Assembly (NCBI RefSeq): GCF_009193155.1
Contig: NZ_VUKD01000008.1
Span: 1 to 64,000 of the forward strand
Direction: 5' to 3'
DNA length: 64,000 nt
From: Georgenia subflava
GTDB lineage: Bacteria; Actinomycetota; Actinomycetes; Actinomycetales; Actinomycetaceae
The notes beneath the pieces are model-generated. The model was given only the letters and a program-made list of their open reading frames with translations. It was not told the origin of the DNA and did not search any database. Positions 39,806-48,928 of this stretch are shown here, piece after piece. A program made the position numbers and the translations under genes. The number at the start of each line of letters is the position of its first letter. The first letter of the stretch is position 1.

Positions 39806-39846
39806 ATATCGTGACACCGGGCCCGTGTCGCGAAATCGTGACACGA
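39806..39846 (-). promoter_or_regulatory. Probable HipB operator and hipBA promoter region
   Basis: ATCGTGACAC occurs twice (39808-39817 and 39835-39844). Between them, GACAC and GTGTC face each other across CGGGCCC, and GTGTCGCG faces CGTGACAC. These overlapping inverted half-sites directly upstream of hipB are typical of autoregulated HipB operators. Confidence 0.6.
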
Positions 39847-39917
39847 GTCGGTCTGTCCGGATATTCGGACATGCAGCCCGGCCCACCGACACCCTCGCAC
39901 CTGAGGACATCGCCTAC

Positions 39918-40784
39918 ATGGTCAGAACGCCGTTCGCGGGGAAGCCGATAAAGGAGGTCCGCCGCTCCGACGTCGAGGCCTGGATCAAGCAGATGAACGC
40001 CGCGAGCCTCGCCCCCGGCACGATCAAGACACGGTGCGTCAACGTCAGGTCGGTATTCCGCGCCGCCCTCAAGGACAGGGTGATCGGCTCCGACCCTACC
40101 GACGGCGTGCGCCTCCCCCGCCGTCGTCGGGCGGACGTCGCCATGTCGATTCCCACTCCGGAGGAGGTGGGACGGCTGATGGCCGTGGCCGAGGAGCGGT
40201 TCCAACCCTTCATCGCCCTATGCGCGTTCGCCGGCCTGCGGCTCGGCGAGGCCGCCAGGGTCCAGCTCGGCGACGTGGACTTCCTGCGCAAGACGCTCAA
40301 GGTCTCCCGACAGGTCCAGCGCCTCAACGGCGGGGAGATCGATGTCCGAGCGCCGCAATATGACTCTGAGCGCGTCGTCTACCTCGCCGATGGCCTGGTC
40401 AACGTGCTCGCCAAGCACGTCGCCAACTACGGCACCATCGGGAAGAATCGCTGGCTCTTCAGCGGCGAGGATGAGGGCCCGCCTCACCAGAACAACGTGG
40501 GCTACTGGTGGCGTAAGTCGCTCCGCGACGCCGGACTGTCCGGGATCAAGCTGCACGACCTACGGCACTTCTACGCCTCCAGGCTGGTCGCGGCCGGGTG
40601 CGACGTCGTGACCGTACAGCGCTCGGTCGGCCATTCGAAGGCGACGACGACCCTCAACACTTACGCGCACCTCTGGCCCACCGCCGAAGACCGTACGCGT
40701 AAGGCAGCGGAGTCGATCATGTCCGCGTCACTCGGCCAATCTGCCGCGGCATTTACCGAGCTGGCGGCGGATACTAGTGATTGA
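39918..40784 (+). pseudogene. Tyrosine integrase, N-terminally truncated
   Basis: 289 codons that keep the core-binding domain (VRRSDVEAWIKQMNAASLAP) and the full catalytic domain: Arg in CAFAGLRLGEAARV, H-x-x-R in LHDLRHFYASRL, His in SVGHSKATTTLNTYAHLW with the Tyr nucleophile region. The usual N-terminal arm domain is missing. Open frame continues upstream of 39918 but runs into the divergent hipBA promoter and is unlike integrases. It is probably the damaged integrase of one of the elements that built the island. It ends 60 bases before an IS3 remnant. Confidence 0.75.
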
Positions 40785-40844
40785 GCCGAGTGAACCGCCC
40801 TGGATCTCCCGGAGGGTGCTGATCTAGCGAGGGAGACTGCAGGC

Positions 40845-41258
40845 ATGTCAGCACCGAGGAAGTATGACCAGGAGTTTCGTGAGCGGGCGGTGCGGATGTA
40901 CCGCGAGCGGCTCGCGGAGGGAAACGATTCGAAGCTCGGGGCCCGACGGCACGTCGGGTCGCTGTTGGACCTGAACCCGGCGACGTTGCGGAACTGGGTC
41001 GAGGACGCCGAGCGTGCCGAGGGGACGCGGGCACCGGCCGCGGCGGCCCGGTCGGGGGACAGCGAGGAGGTGCGGGCGCTGAAGAAGAGGGTCACTGAGC
41101 TCGAGCGGGCGAACGAGATCCTCAAGACCGCGTCAGCGTTTTTCGCTCGGGTCGTTCCCAGCGCGGGCGGCGAGATCTACGAAGAATCCGGGACCACCAC
41201 GATCAATTGGCGGAATCTGCCTTCATGCTGGCGAGCAGACATTCGCTGCAATCAATAA
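40845..41258 (+). pseudogene. IS3-family OrfA remnant
   Basis: The first about 100 codons are a normal IS3 OrfA: helix-turn-helix KYDQEFRERAVRMYRERLAE, NPATLRNWVEDAERAEG and the leucine-zipper EVRALKKRVTELERANEILKTASAFFA. After about 41145 the sequence departs and no OrfB follows. The likely left end of the element (CCGAGTGAACCGCCCTGGAT) is just after the integrase stop. The ATG at 40845 is the normal OrfA start. Confidence 0.8.
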
Positions 41259-41379
41259 GAAGATCGAGACCGGAAGCACCCTCCTTGGGCAGGCGCTCGT
41301 GACGTACAGCCTGGACGAGAAGGGGCAGACCTGCGAGAGAAGAGTTTCAATCGGACGCATCGCCGTTGATTCCCTGTAG
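41181..41379 (+). other. Short coding remnant after the IS3 fragment
   Basis: In one plus-strand frame the segment reads SIGGICLHAGEQTFAAINKK, then IETGSTLLGQALVTYSLDEK and a TAG at 41377-41379. The composition looks like a real protein tail, but there is no start or ribosome site. It is probably the 3' end of a gene cut by the IS3 event. The family is unknown. Confidence 0.3.
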
Positions 41380-41470
41380 GTCCGGCGCACGCCACTGCCA
41401 CTATTCGCACGTTCCGGTCGGTGCGTCTTCCCGCCGCGACTGTCCCAGGATCGAGTCGGACGCAAAGCGA

Positions 41471-42142
41471 TCACGGCATTGGCTCGTAGCGGAAGTCGAC
41501 ACCAAACTTGCAGCCAGCATCGTTATAGCCTTCGACTGAGGCGTCCGTGGAATAGACCAGGAGAACAGACGGCGGATCTGCGGGCACCGTCAATCTGGGC
41601 CACGAACGAAACGCGGTTGGTCGGTCTTGTTGCAGAAAACTCAGTTCACGTCGAACGCCGAGCGCTGCTCGAGCCATAACCTTCTCGAATCCGGTGTTCT
41701 TGCACTCAATACCGAGGACTACCTCGTCATGACCTGGGTGACCAGAAACCCCGTCCTTGACCACGACTATGTCAAGTTCGTGTCGATGCGCCTGAGACGG
41801 CTTACCCGTCTTCCCCGACATGGCGTAGCTCAGGGTTGCGAACTCGACATCAGTCCAGACGTTGTAGTGGGGCCCTCCCGCACGGGCCACCCGGAAATGC
41901 GGGTAGTTGGTGTTGATAGGCCCAGGCGAAGATTTCAGGTGCACTTTGGTGCCTCCGACCAGCATCACGTGAAGGCCTTCGACCTGCTCCAACCGATCGA
42001 GCACTACCGAGAGCACCCACGCCTCGTAGACCTTGCCTGCCTTCCAGTCCTCCCCAACGAGGCTACTTGCAGTGCCTGCAGAGTCGTATGTAGCGAATAT
42101 TCCGTTCACCTTGGCGATTACTGACTCTAAGGCGAGACTCAT
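41471..42142 (-). CDS. Putative PD-(D/E)xK nuclease, second gene of an island pair
   Basis: A 223-residue protein. The region HELDIVVVKDGVSGHPGHDE..VVLGIECKNTGFEK has the E-L-D ... E-x-K arrangement of restriction-type nuclease folds. The N-terminal part (SLVGEDWKAGKVYEAWVLSVVLDRLEQV) suggests an alpha helix with the conserved Glu of that fold. It ends LLVYSTDASVEGYNDAGCKF. The start overlaps the stop of the upstream small gene (ATGA). The composition is lower in GC than the backbone. It may be a restriction or defence effector, but the nuclease call is by motif only. Confidence 0.6.
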   Translation of the reverse strand: MSLALESVIAKVNGIFATYDSAGTASSLVGEDWKAGKVYEAWVLSVVLDRLEQVEGLHVMLVGGTKVHLKSSPGPINTNYPHFRVARAGGPHYNVWTDVEFATLSYAMSGKTGKPSQAHRHELDIVVVKDGVSGHPGHDEVVLGIECKNTGFEKVMARAALGVRRELSFLQQDRPTAFRSWPRLTVPADPPSVLLVYSTDASVEGYNDAGCKFGVDFRYEPMP

Positions 42143-42528
42143 CGAGCCTCGTCTCCTTGCAACTCCCTTATCAGTTCGTCTATCTGGCTCACGGCCTCAT
42201 CAAGCTGGGTGCTACCCACCAGGTCGACCGCAACGACACCGAACGCCGCTCGGTCCTCCTCGTCTATGTCGACGACTATTCCGTCGATCGGAGTGCCCGA
42301 CTCGGTAGGAAACCTGCGGAGCCGCCGCATCGACTCTCGGATCACGGCCTCCCCGCCTAGAGACATCTCGTCACGCAGCCCTAACAGATACCCGATGACC
42401 GCCTCTCGTGCTCCTTCGGCATCGCTAACACGCGAGTTCATGAGTAGGCCGTCAAGGTCGGCTCTGCCGCTGTCGTGGGTCCGCTGTCGCAGAGTTCGAA
42501 GAAGGATGCCGTATTCGTCCTCGTTCAC
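42139..42528 (-). CDS. Small acidic protein coupled to the putative nuclease
   Basis: About 129 residues from a GTG at 42528 (NEDEYGILLRTLRQRTHDSG ...), ending in a helical acidic tail (STQLDEAVSQIDELIRELQGD). The open frame reaches a TTG at 42630, which would add 34 residues, and neither start has a clear ribosome site. The middle (GTPIDGIVVDIDEEDRAAFGVVAVDLVG) is beta-rich. The family was not recognised. The 4-base overlap with the nuclease gene suggests a functional pair, for example regulator or partner subunit plus nuclease. Confidence 0.5.
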   Translation of the reverse strand: MNEDEYGILLRTLRQRTHDSGRADLDGLLMNSRVSDAEGAREAVIGYLLGLRDEMSLGGEAVIRESMRRLRRFPTESGTPIDGIVVDIDEEDRAAFGVVAVDLVGSTQLDEAVSQIDELIRELQGDEAR

Positions 42529-42804
42529 ATGCCCATTTTGGAGCCAGCAGGCGGCGACGTCGAGTTTGCCTGTGCGCGAGCGCGCCGATCCCCTCGTCGC
42601 CCGGGCGGCCGGACCGCCGTCCGAAGACAACCTGCGTCATACCACCGCCAAAGAGTCACCTCACGGGAGGGTCACTGGCGGCACCCGTGGTCCGGAGATC
42701 GGTCCTCCGAACGGCCAGATCGAGTCCATCAGGCCAAATCTCTTGCGGACTGTGTGGGGACTGGAAGCCCCGGCCCGGGCTCTGACCTGCACAAATGCGC
42801 CGAT

Positions 42805-42822
42805 TCACACGTTGAAGCGGAA
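42805..42822. other. Candidate right attachment site (ychF 3' end)
   Basis: TCACACGTTGAAGCGGAA, the last codons of ychF, matches the left-edge copy at 31097-31114 at 16 of 18 positions in the same orientation. The 276 bases just before it (42529-42804) hold no clear gene apart from an integrase-tail-like LLRTVWGLE word. Confidence 0.55.
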
Positions 42823-43890
42823 GTCGACCACGTCGCCATCGCGCATGACGTAGTCCTTGCCCTCCATGCGGACCTTGCCGTGCGCCTTGGCCTCGGCCAC
42901 CGAGCCGAGCTCGATCAGGTCGTCGTAGGAGATGATCTCGGCCTTGATGAATCCGCGCTCGAAGTCGGTGTGGATCACGCCGGCCGCCTGGGGCGCCGTC
43001 CACCCCTGGTGGATCGTCCAGGCACGGGCCTCCTTCGGCCCGGCCGTGAGATAGGTCTGCAGGCCGAGCGTGTGGAAGCCGACGCGGGCCAGCTGGTCCA
43101 GCCCGGCCTCGTCCTGCCCCGACTCGGCGAGCATCTCGGCGGCCTCGTCGGGCTCGAGCTCGACGAGCTCGGACTCGAACTTCGCGTCGAGGAAGATCGC
43201 GTCTGCGGGGGCGACGAGCTCGCGCAGCTCCGCCTGCATGGCCTCGTCAGCCAGCCCGGCGTCGTCGGTGTTGAAGACGTAGATGAAGGGCTTGGCGGTC
43301 ATCAGCTGGAAGGTGGCGAGGATCTCGGGGTCGAGGCCTGCCTTCTCGGCGCCGGCGGAGAGGAGCGTGCCCTCCTCGAGGAGCTTCTGCGCCCCCTTGG
43401 CGGTCTCCAGGACCTCCGCCTCGACCTTCTTGCCCCGAACCTCCTTCTCGAGCCGCGGGATCGCCTTCTCCAACGTCTGCAGGTCCGCGAGGATCAGCTC
43501 CGTGCTGATGGTCTCGATGTCGTCCTTGGGATCGACCTGGCCCTCGACGTGGACGACGTCGGGGTCCTGGAAGACACGGGTGACCTGGCAGATCGCGTCG
43601 GCCTCGCGGATGTTGGCGAGGAACTGGTTGCCCAGCCCCTCCCCCTCGGAGGCGCCCTTGACGATGCCGGCGATGTCGACGAAGGACACGGTGGCCGGGA
43701 CGATCCGCTCCGAGCCGAAGACCTCCGCCAGCTTCCCGAGGCGCGGGTCCGGCAGCGGGACGACGCCGATGTTGGGCTCGATCGTCGCGAACGGGTAGTT
43801 CGCCGCGAGCACGGTCGCGCGGGTCAGCGCGTTGAACAGGGTCGACTTGCCGACGTTCGGCAGTCCCGCAATTCCGATGGTGAGGGCCAC
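42805..43890 (-). CDS. ychF: Redox-regulated ATPase YchF
   Basis: A 361-residue Obg-family P-loop protein that prefers ATP. G1 is GLPNVGKSTLFNALT, G2/G3 include NYPFATIEPNIGVV and FVDIAGIVKGASEGEGLGNQ, and the NKxD motif is changed to a form like NTDD (FIYVFNTDDAGLAD), the known basis for ATP preference. The C-terminal TGS domain ends GKVRMEGKDYVMRDGDVVDF and RFNV. The GTG start at 43890 gives the standard ALTIGIAGLPNVGKST. Its 3' end borders the accessory island and still has a complete stop codon, so any insertion left the gene intact. Confidence 0.95.
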   Translation of the reverse strand: MALTIGIAGLPNVGKSTLFNALTRATVLAANYPFATIEPNIGVVPLPDPRLGKLAEVFGSERIVPATVSFVDIAGIVKGASEGEGLGNQFLANIREADAICQVTRVFQDPDVVHVEGQVDPKDDIETISTELILADLQTLEKAIPRLEKEVRGKKVEAEVLETAKGAQKLLEEGTLLSAGAEKAGLDPEILATFQLMTAKPFIYVFNTDDAGLADEAMQAELRELVAPADAIFLDAKFESELVELEPDEAAEMLAESGQDEAGLDQLARVGFHTLGLQTYLTAGPKEARAWTIHQGWTAPQAAGVIHTDFERGFIKAEIISYDDLIELGSVAEAKAHGKVRMEGKDYVMRDGDVVDFRFNV

Positions 43891-44022
43891 GTGGGCCGAG
43901 TCTACGGGCTCCTCCGGGCCCACCGGCTGTGACGTTGCCCGCCCCGGACCCACCGCCCCACGGATCGACGCAAAGCGGGTCGCTGCGTCCCGGTGTGGGT
44001 GGGCGCTGGCAAGGTGCAGGAC

Positions 44023-45270
44023 ATGGAGACGACAACCGCGCTGCTCATGGTCCTCGCCCTGCTGATCGGCGTCGGCCTGGGACTCGCCGTGGGTACCGCC
44101 AGGACCCTCGCCCGCCGCGCGACGCAGGACGCGACGGCGATCGAGGAGCTTGCGGCGCTGCGGACCCGAACCGCGGGTGCGGAGGCCCGTGCCGAGCGCC
44201 TGGCAGAGGAGGTCGAGGCACTGCACACCCGTGCCCGCCAGGACCAGGACGTGCTTCGCGCGCTGGCGCCGGTGCAGTCGACGCTGGCTCAGGTCGGCGA
44301 GCACGTCGCACTGCTCGAGCGCGAACGCATCGAGCAGTTCACGGTCCTGACTGAGCAGCTGCACCACGCGCGGCGCACCGACGCCGAGCTCCAGCGCACG
44401 ACGGCGCAGCTTGAGAGTGCCCTTCGTTCGACGTCGGCCCGGGGCCAGTGGGGCGAGGTCGAGCTCCGGCGCGTCCTCGAGATCTCCGGCATGCTGCGCC
44501 ACGTCGACTTCACCGAGCAGCGTGCCCTGGGGCCGGCCGGGACGGGCGGCCCCGGTCGCGCTGGCGGCGGGCGTCCCGACGTCGTCGTGCACCTGCCCGG
44601 TGAGAAGTACCTCGCCCTCGACGCCAAGGTCCCGATGGACGCGTACCTGGAGGCGAGCGCGCTCGGTAGCCACACCACCGGCGAGGAGGCCGACCGGCGG
44701 GAGCGCCTGCTCGCAACGCACGCCAAGGCGCTGCGTAGTCACGTCGACGCCCTGGCCCGGCGGCGGTACCACGAGCACCTGCCCGGGTCGCCGGAGCTGG
44801 TGGTCATGTTCGTCCCCTCCGAGGGGCTGCTGGCGGCAGCGCTCGAGGCGGACCCCACGCTGCTCGAGCACGCCCTGCGGCAGGGCGTCGCCCCGACCGC
44901 ACCGGCCTCGCTGCTCGCGCTCATGCGCACCGTCGCGTCGATCTGGTCGGCGGAGCAGGTCACCGCCGAGGCAAAGGAGCTGCTTGCCCTCGGCCGGACG
45001 CTGTACGAGCGGCTGGGCGTCGTCGCCGGACACCTGGGCAGCCTCGGCCGCTCATTGCGCTCGAGCGTGCAGCACTACAACAAGGCCGTCGCCTCGGTCG
45101 AGCAGCGCCTCCTCGTCACCGCCCGGGACTTCGAGTCCCTGGCCGCGGGCAGGGACCTGGCCGTCCAGCCGGTCGACGCCGACGATGCCCAGGTCCGGAC
45201 CTTCACCGCCCCGGAGCTGACTGCCGAGGACCAGCTCACGCTCGACGAGCTCGCGGAGCGCTCTGCGTAG
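44023..45270 (+). CDS. rmuC: DNA recombination protein RmuC
   Basis: A 415-residue protein. One N-terminal membrane segment (LLMVLALLIGVGLGLAVG) precedes a long coiled coil (about residues 28-140, rich in Ala/Glu/Arg heptads) and the RmuC nuclease-like domain: GQWGEVELRRVLEISGMLRHVDF, RPDVVVHLPGEKYLALDAKVPMDAY (D-x-K core), PELVVMFVPSEGLLAAAL and LALGRTLYERLGVV. RmuC limits recombination between inverted repeats in E. coli, but its biochemical activity is not settled. It is divergent from ychF. Confidence 0.92.
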   Translation: METTTALLMVLALLIGVGLGLAVGTARTLARRATQDATAIEELAALRTRTAGAEARAERLAEEVEALHTRARQDQDVLRALAPVQSTLAQVGEHVALLERERIEQFTVLTEQLHHARRTDAELQRTTAQLESALRSTSARGQWGEVELRRVLEISGMLRHVDFTEQRALGPAGTGGPGRAGGGRPDVVVHLPGEKYLALDAKVPMDAYLEASALGSHTTGEEADRRERLLATHAKALRSHVDALARRRYHEHLPGSPELVVMFVPSEGLLAAALEADPTLLEHALRQGVAPTAPASLLALMRTVASIWSAEQVTAEAKELLALGRTLYERLGVVAGHLGSLGRSLRSSVQHYNKAVASVEQRLLVTARDFESLAAGRDLAVQPVDADDAQVRTFTAPELTAEDQLTLDELAERSA

Positions 45271-45419
45271 CCGTCCGCGTACGGCGGAAGCGCGGCATAC
45301 CGCGAGACGCCCCGGCGTACGGCGTAACGCGCGGCGTCGGGGTTTGCGCGTTCGCGCACTGAAGTCGGGCGCCACGAACCACGGTTGCGCCTTCCCCGTT
45401 CCCCTCGTGCTCAGGCCCG

Positions 45420-45545
45420 GGTTGTGGCGCTGGCGGCTACCGAGGCTGGTGGCGGCTACCGAGGCTGGTGGCGGCGCTGACGGCTACTCAGGCGGCCTGA
45501 GTTGCGACGCTGGCGGCTACTCAGGCCTGGGTGGCGGTGGTGGCG
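45420..45545. repeat. 19-bp repeats overlapping the ispH 3' end
   Basis: Two exact GGCGGCTACCGAGGCTGGT units (45432-45450, 45451-45469) are followed by drifted GGCGGCTACTCAGG copies that run across the ispH stop codon at 45521. This suggests that the array arose partly from the gene's own 3' end. Confidence 0.8.
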
Positions 45546-46660
45546 CCCGCCGCGGTGCGAGGCCGGCGCGCCCGGTGAGGGCGGTCGGGCTGCTCGCCTG
45601 CGCCCTTCAGGTCCGCGCGCAGGTTCTTCGGCAGCGAGAACATGATGTCCTCGGTCGCCGTCCGGACCTCCTCGACGCCCGTGTACCCGAGCTCCTTGAG
45701 GCGGTCGATGACGTTGCGCACCAGGATCTCCGGAACCGAGGCTCCCGAGGTCAGGCCGACCGAGGTGGCGCCGTCGAGCCAGGCGGGGTCGATCTCGTCG
45801 GCCTTGTCCACCCGGTAGGCCGCGCCGGCACCAGCCTCCAGCGCCACCTCGACGAGGCGCACCGAGTTGGAGGAGTTCGCGGAACCGACCACGATGACGA
45901 CGTCAGCGTCAGGGGCGAGCTTCTTCACCGCGACCTGGCGGTTCTGGGTCGCGTAGCAGATGTCGTCGCTCGGCGGGTCCTGCAGGTGCGGGAACCGCTC
46001 GCGCAGCAGCCGCACGGTCTGCATGGTCTCGTCCACGGACAGCGTGGTCTGGGAAAGCCAGATGACCTTCTGCGGGTCGCGCACCTGCACCTGGTCGACC
46101 TCGTGCGGGCCGTTGACCACCTGGATGTGCTCGGGCGCCTCGCCCTGGGTGCCCTCGACCTCCTCGTGGCCGTCGTGGCCGATGAGGAGAATGTCGTAGT
46201 CGTCGGTGGCGAAGCGCACGGCCTCCTTGTGCACCTTCGTCACGAGCGGGCACGTGGCGTCGATCGTGGCGAGGTTGCGTGCGGCCGCCTGGGCGTGCAC
46301 GGCCGGGGAGACGCCGTGCGCGGAGAACACCACGCGCGCACCCTCGGGCACCTCGTCTGTCTCGGACACGAAGATCGCGCCGCGCTCGGAGAGCGTCTCG
46401 ACGACGAACTTGTTGTGCACGATCTCCTTGCGCACGTACACCGGCGCCCCGTACAGGGCGAGGGCCTTCTCGACGGCGTCCACGGCGCGGTCCACGCCTG
46501 CGCAGTAGCCACGCGGCGCGGCGAGCAGGATTCGCTTGCCGTCGGGGGCGGGCACCGACTCCACGGAGGAGGGGAAGGCCGATGCACCTGCCAGGGACGA
46601 GGTCACGGGCAGAGCGGTCCGGCCGGCGGGAGCGGTGGCGTCGATCGGTGCGGAAGTCAC
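45521..46660 (-). CDS. ispH: 4-Hydroxy-3-methylbut-2-enyl diphosphate reductase
   Basis: Last enzyme of the MEP pathway, reducing HMBPP to IPP and DMAPP with a 4Fe-4S cluster. Cluster cysteines: [27 protein letters not shown] and [13 protein letters not shown]. The catalytic region is SAHGVSP with His, and the [13 protein letters not shown] motif is present. The protein has 379 residues. The N-terminal 40 are a variable Ala/Pro/Ser tail, and the C-terminus has an extra Arg/Ala-rich stretch ([15 protein letters not shown]). The GTG at 46660 follows GGCAGG. Ferredoxin (fdxA, elsewhere in the window) is a possible electron donor. Confidence 0.94.
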   Translation of the reverse strand: MTSAPIDATAPAGRTALPVTSSLAGASAFPSSVESVPAPDGKRILLAAPRGYCAGVDRAVDAVEKALALYGAPVYVRKEIVHNKFVVETLSERGAIFVSETDEVPEGARVVFSAHGVSPAVHAQAAARNLATIDATCPLVTKVHKEAVRFATDDYDILLIGHDGHEEVEGTQGEAPEHIQVVNGPHEVDQVQVRDPQKVIWLSQTTLSVDETMQTVRLLRERFPHLQDPPSDDICYATQNRQVAVKKLAPDADVVIVVGSANSSNSVRLVEVALEAGAGAAYRVDKADEIDPAWLDGATSVGLTSGASVPEILVRNVIDRLKELGYTGVEEVRTATEDIMFSLPKNLRADLKGAGEQPDRPHRARRPRTAAGATTATQA

Positions 46661-46702
46661 CCTGCCAGGGTACGTGGGGCCGCGTCGGAAGGGCCATCGC
46701 GG

Positions 46703-46812
46703 TGTCCGATGCCACACGGGAGAGCCGCCGTGGCGTGTCCGGAGCCGCCCGACGAGACCCGTGACGATGTCCGGAACCGCCCAGCGAGACCTCGTGACGG
46801 TGTCCGGCAACC
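46703..46812. repeat. Three to four 32-33-bp degenerate units between divergent promoters
   Basis: Units start TGTCCG at 46703, 46736, 46768 and 46801. The middle two share TGTCCGGA(G/A)CCGCCC(G/A) and CGAGACC(C/T)CGTGACG-type words. The array fills the space between the ispH and DUF3151 starts. Confidence 0.75.
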
Positions 46813-46857
46813 ACACCGGCGGCACACCCTGTCACCGGAGAGTGCCACCATGGGGCC

Positions 46858-47277
46858 ATGCCCACGAACCTGCTCGGCCCCGAGCCCGTCCGCCTCCCCG
46901 ACGACCACCCCGACGTCACCGCCCGCGCCGCCCTGGAAGCCGGCGAGGACGCCCGCGACGTAGCCACCCGCCTCCCCGCCTCCTCCCTGGCGTGGGCCAC
47001 CCTCGCCCGGACCGCGCTCGACGACGGCGACGCGGTCGTCGCCTACGCCTTCGCCCGCACCGGCTACCACCGCGGACTGGACTCCCTGCGCCGGGCCGGC
47101 TGGCGGGGCGCCGGACCGGTGCCGGCCGACCACCTGCCGAACCAGGGCGTCCTGCTCTCGGTCCTCGCGCTGGCCGACGCCGCCCAGGCGATCGGCGAGA
47201 CCGAGGAGCACGAGCGGTGCATGACGCTACTCACCGACTCCGACCCGCGGGCCCTCGAGGTGCTCGGGGCGCGGTGA
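46858..47277 (+). CDS. DUF3151 protein
   Basis: A 139-residue cytosolic protein of an actinobacterial family of unknown function. The conserved block is LPASSLAWATLARTAL..AYAFARTGYHRGLDSLRRAGWRGAGPVP followed by NQGVLLSVLALADAAQAIGE. The helical pattern suggests a TPR-like fold. It is followed 4 bases later by xseA. Confidence 0.85.
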   Translation: MPTNLLGPEPVRLPDDHPDVTARAALEAGEDARDVATRLPASSLAWATLARTALDDGDAVVAYAFARTGYHRGLDSLRRAGWRGAGPVPADHLPNQGVLLSVLALADAAQAIGETEEHERCMTLLTDSDPRALEVLGAR

Positions 47278-47281
47278 GGAC

Positions 47282-48574
47282 GTGGGCACCGTGAGCAGCG
47301 ACCACCACGCGCCAGCCCCGCGGCAGCTGGCCGCACGCGCGCTCGAGACCACCGCCGAGAACCCGTGGCCGCTGCGGCTGCTATCGTCGAAGATCACCGA
47401 GTACGTCAACCGCATGTCCCCGCTGTGGGTCGAGGGGCAGGTGGTGCAGCTCAACCGCCGCCCCGGCGCGAGCCTCGCCTTCCTCACCCTGCGCGACACC
47501 GACGCCGACATGTCGCTGCCGGTGACCGTGCAGGCACGGGTCCTCGCGGCCGTACCGACGCCGCTGTCCGAGGGGGCGCACGTCGTCGTCCACGCGAAGC
47601 CGACGTTCTGGCCCAAGCGCGGCACGCTGCAGCTCCAGGCCGACCAGCTCCGGCCGGTCGGGGTGGGTGAGCTCCTCGCCCGGATCGAGCACCTCAAGCG
47701 GGTGCTCGCCGCCGAGGGCCTCTTCGACGCGGACCGCAAGGTCCCGCTGCCGTTCCTGCCGCGCACGGTGGGACTGGTGTGCGGGCGTGAGTCGAAGGCC
47801 GAGCACGACGTCGTGGTCAACGCCCAGGCGCGCTGGCCCGCGCTGCGCTTCGAGATCCGCGAGGTGGCCGTGCAGGGCGCGAACGCCGTCACCGAGGTCA
47901 CCGCGGCGATCGCCGAGCTGGACGCCGACCCGGCCGTGGAGGTCATCGTCGTCGCGCGCGGCGGCGGCTCGGTGGAGGACCTGCTGCCCTTCTCCAACGA
48001 GACCCTGGTCCGGGCGGCCGCCGCCTGCCGCACCCCGCTGGTGTCCGCCATCGGCCACGAGACCGACAGCCCGCTGCTCGACCTCGTCGCCGACCACCGC
48101 GCCTCGACACCTACCGACGCCGGCAAGCGCATCGTGCCCGACGTCGCCGAGCAGCGACGTGGCCTGAGCCAGGCACGCCAACGGATGCACCTCGCGGTCA
48201 CCGGCCGGCTCCGCCACGAGCAGCACCGCCTCGACTCCCTCCGCTCCCGCCCCGTCCTGGCGGACCCGCACGCCCTGGTCGACCTGCGCGAGGAGGAGCT
48301 GCTGCGGCTCCGCACCGCCGCCCGGCAGTCCTTCTCGTGGCGGACCGAGCGGGCGAGCGGCGAGCTCGCGACCCTGCACGGTCGCCTCGTCGCCCTCTCC
48401 CCCGCCGCGACGCTGGCCCGTGGCTACTCGGTGCTCCGCACCCGCGACGGGCAGGTCGTGCGCGCCGCCGAGGAGGTCACCGCCGGCGACCGGCTGGAGG
48501 CGCTGCTGGCGTCGGGACGTCTGGGCGTGGAGGTCACGGCCACCTCCGCGGAGTCCGTCGCTGCGGAACTCTGA
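47282..48574 (+). CDS. xseA: Exodeoxyribonuclease VII large subunit
   Basis: A 430-residue catalytic subunit of ExoVII, a single-strand DNA exonuclease. An N-terminal OB-fold (WPLRLLSSKITEYVNRMSPLWVEGQVVQLNRRPGASLAFLTLRD) precedes the nuclease domain (PRTVGLVCGRESKAEHDVV; VVARGGGSVEDLLPFSNE; SAIGHETDSPLLDLVADHRASTPTDA). The C-terminal helical arm is shorter than in E. coli, as in other actinomycetes. A second GTG at 47291 is an alternative start. The order xseA-xseB is standard. Confidence 0.94.
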   Translation: MGTVSSDHHAPAPRQLAARALETTAENPWPLRLLSSKITEYVNRMSPLWVEGQVVQLNRRPGASLAFLTLRDTDADMSLPVTVQARVLAAVPTPLSEGAHVVVHAKPTFWPKRGTLQLQADQLRPVGVGELLARIEHLKRVLAAEGLFDADRKVPLPFLPRTVGLVCGRESKAEHDVVVNAQARWPALRFEIREVAVQGANAVTEVTAAIAELDADPAVEVIVVARGGGSVEDLLPFSNETLVRAAAACRTPLVSAIGHETDSPLLDLVADHRASTPTDAGKRIVPDVAEQRRGLSQARQRMHLAVTGRLRHEQHRLDSLRSRPVLADPHALVDLREEELLRLRTAARQSFSWRTERASGELATLHGRLVALSPAATLARGYSVLRTRDGQVVRAAEEVTAGDRLEALLASGRLGVEVTATSAESVAAEL

Positions 48575-48595
48575 GGGCTCTGGGAGACTGACGAG

Positions 48596-48928
48596 GTGAG
48601 CCAGAACACGACCGACCGTCCCGACGTGTCGACCCTCAGCTACGAGCAGGCCCGCGACGAGCTGGTCGAGGTGGTCCGCCACCTCGAGGCCGGCTCCACC
48701 TCCCTCGAGGACGCCCTGGGTCTCTGGGAGCGCGGCGAGGCGCTGGCGGCCCGCTGCCAGACGTGGCTCGACGGTGCCCGCGAGCGCCTCGACGCCGCGC
48801 GGGACGGCACCGAGGCCCGCGCGGCGGGCGTCCCGGCCTCCGCCAACGGCGCAGAGGGGGCAGGCGCCGACCGCGAGGCCGCCCTCGACGACGCCGCCGC
48901 AGCCCTCCCCGCAGAGGAGAACGCATGA
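48596..48928 (+). CDS. xseB: Exodeoxyribonuclease VII small subunit
   Basis: A 110-residue partner of XseA. The helical core is [20 protein letters not shown] followed by [20 protein letters not shown]. The C-terminal 40 residues are an Ala-rich tail not found in E. coli XseB. It starts with GTG, and the stop overlaps the next start (ATGA). Confidence 0.92.
   Translation: MSQNTTDRPDVSTLSYEQARDELVEVVRHLEAGSTSLEDALGLWERGEALAARCQTWLDGARERLDAARDGTEARAAGVPASANGAEGAGADREAALDDAAAALPAEENA

Noticed and set aside
42805-45033. 742-codon reading of ychF with a long N-terminal extension
   Set aside because: The extra residues are antisense to rmuC and the GTG at 43890 gives the conserved YchF start.
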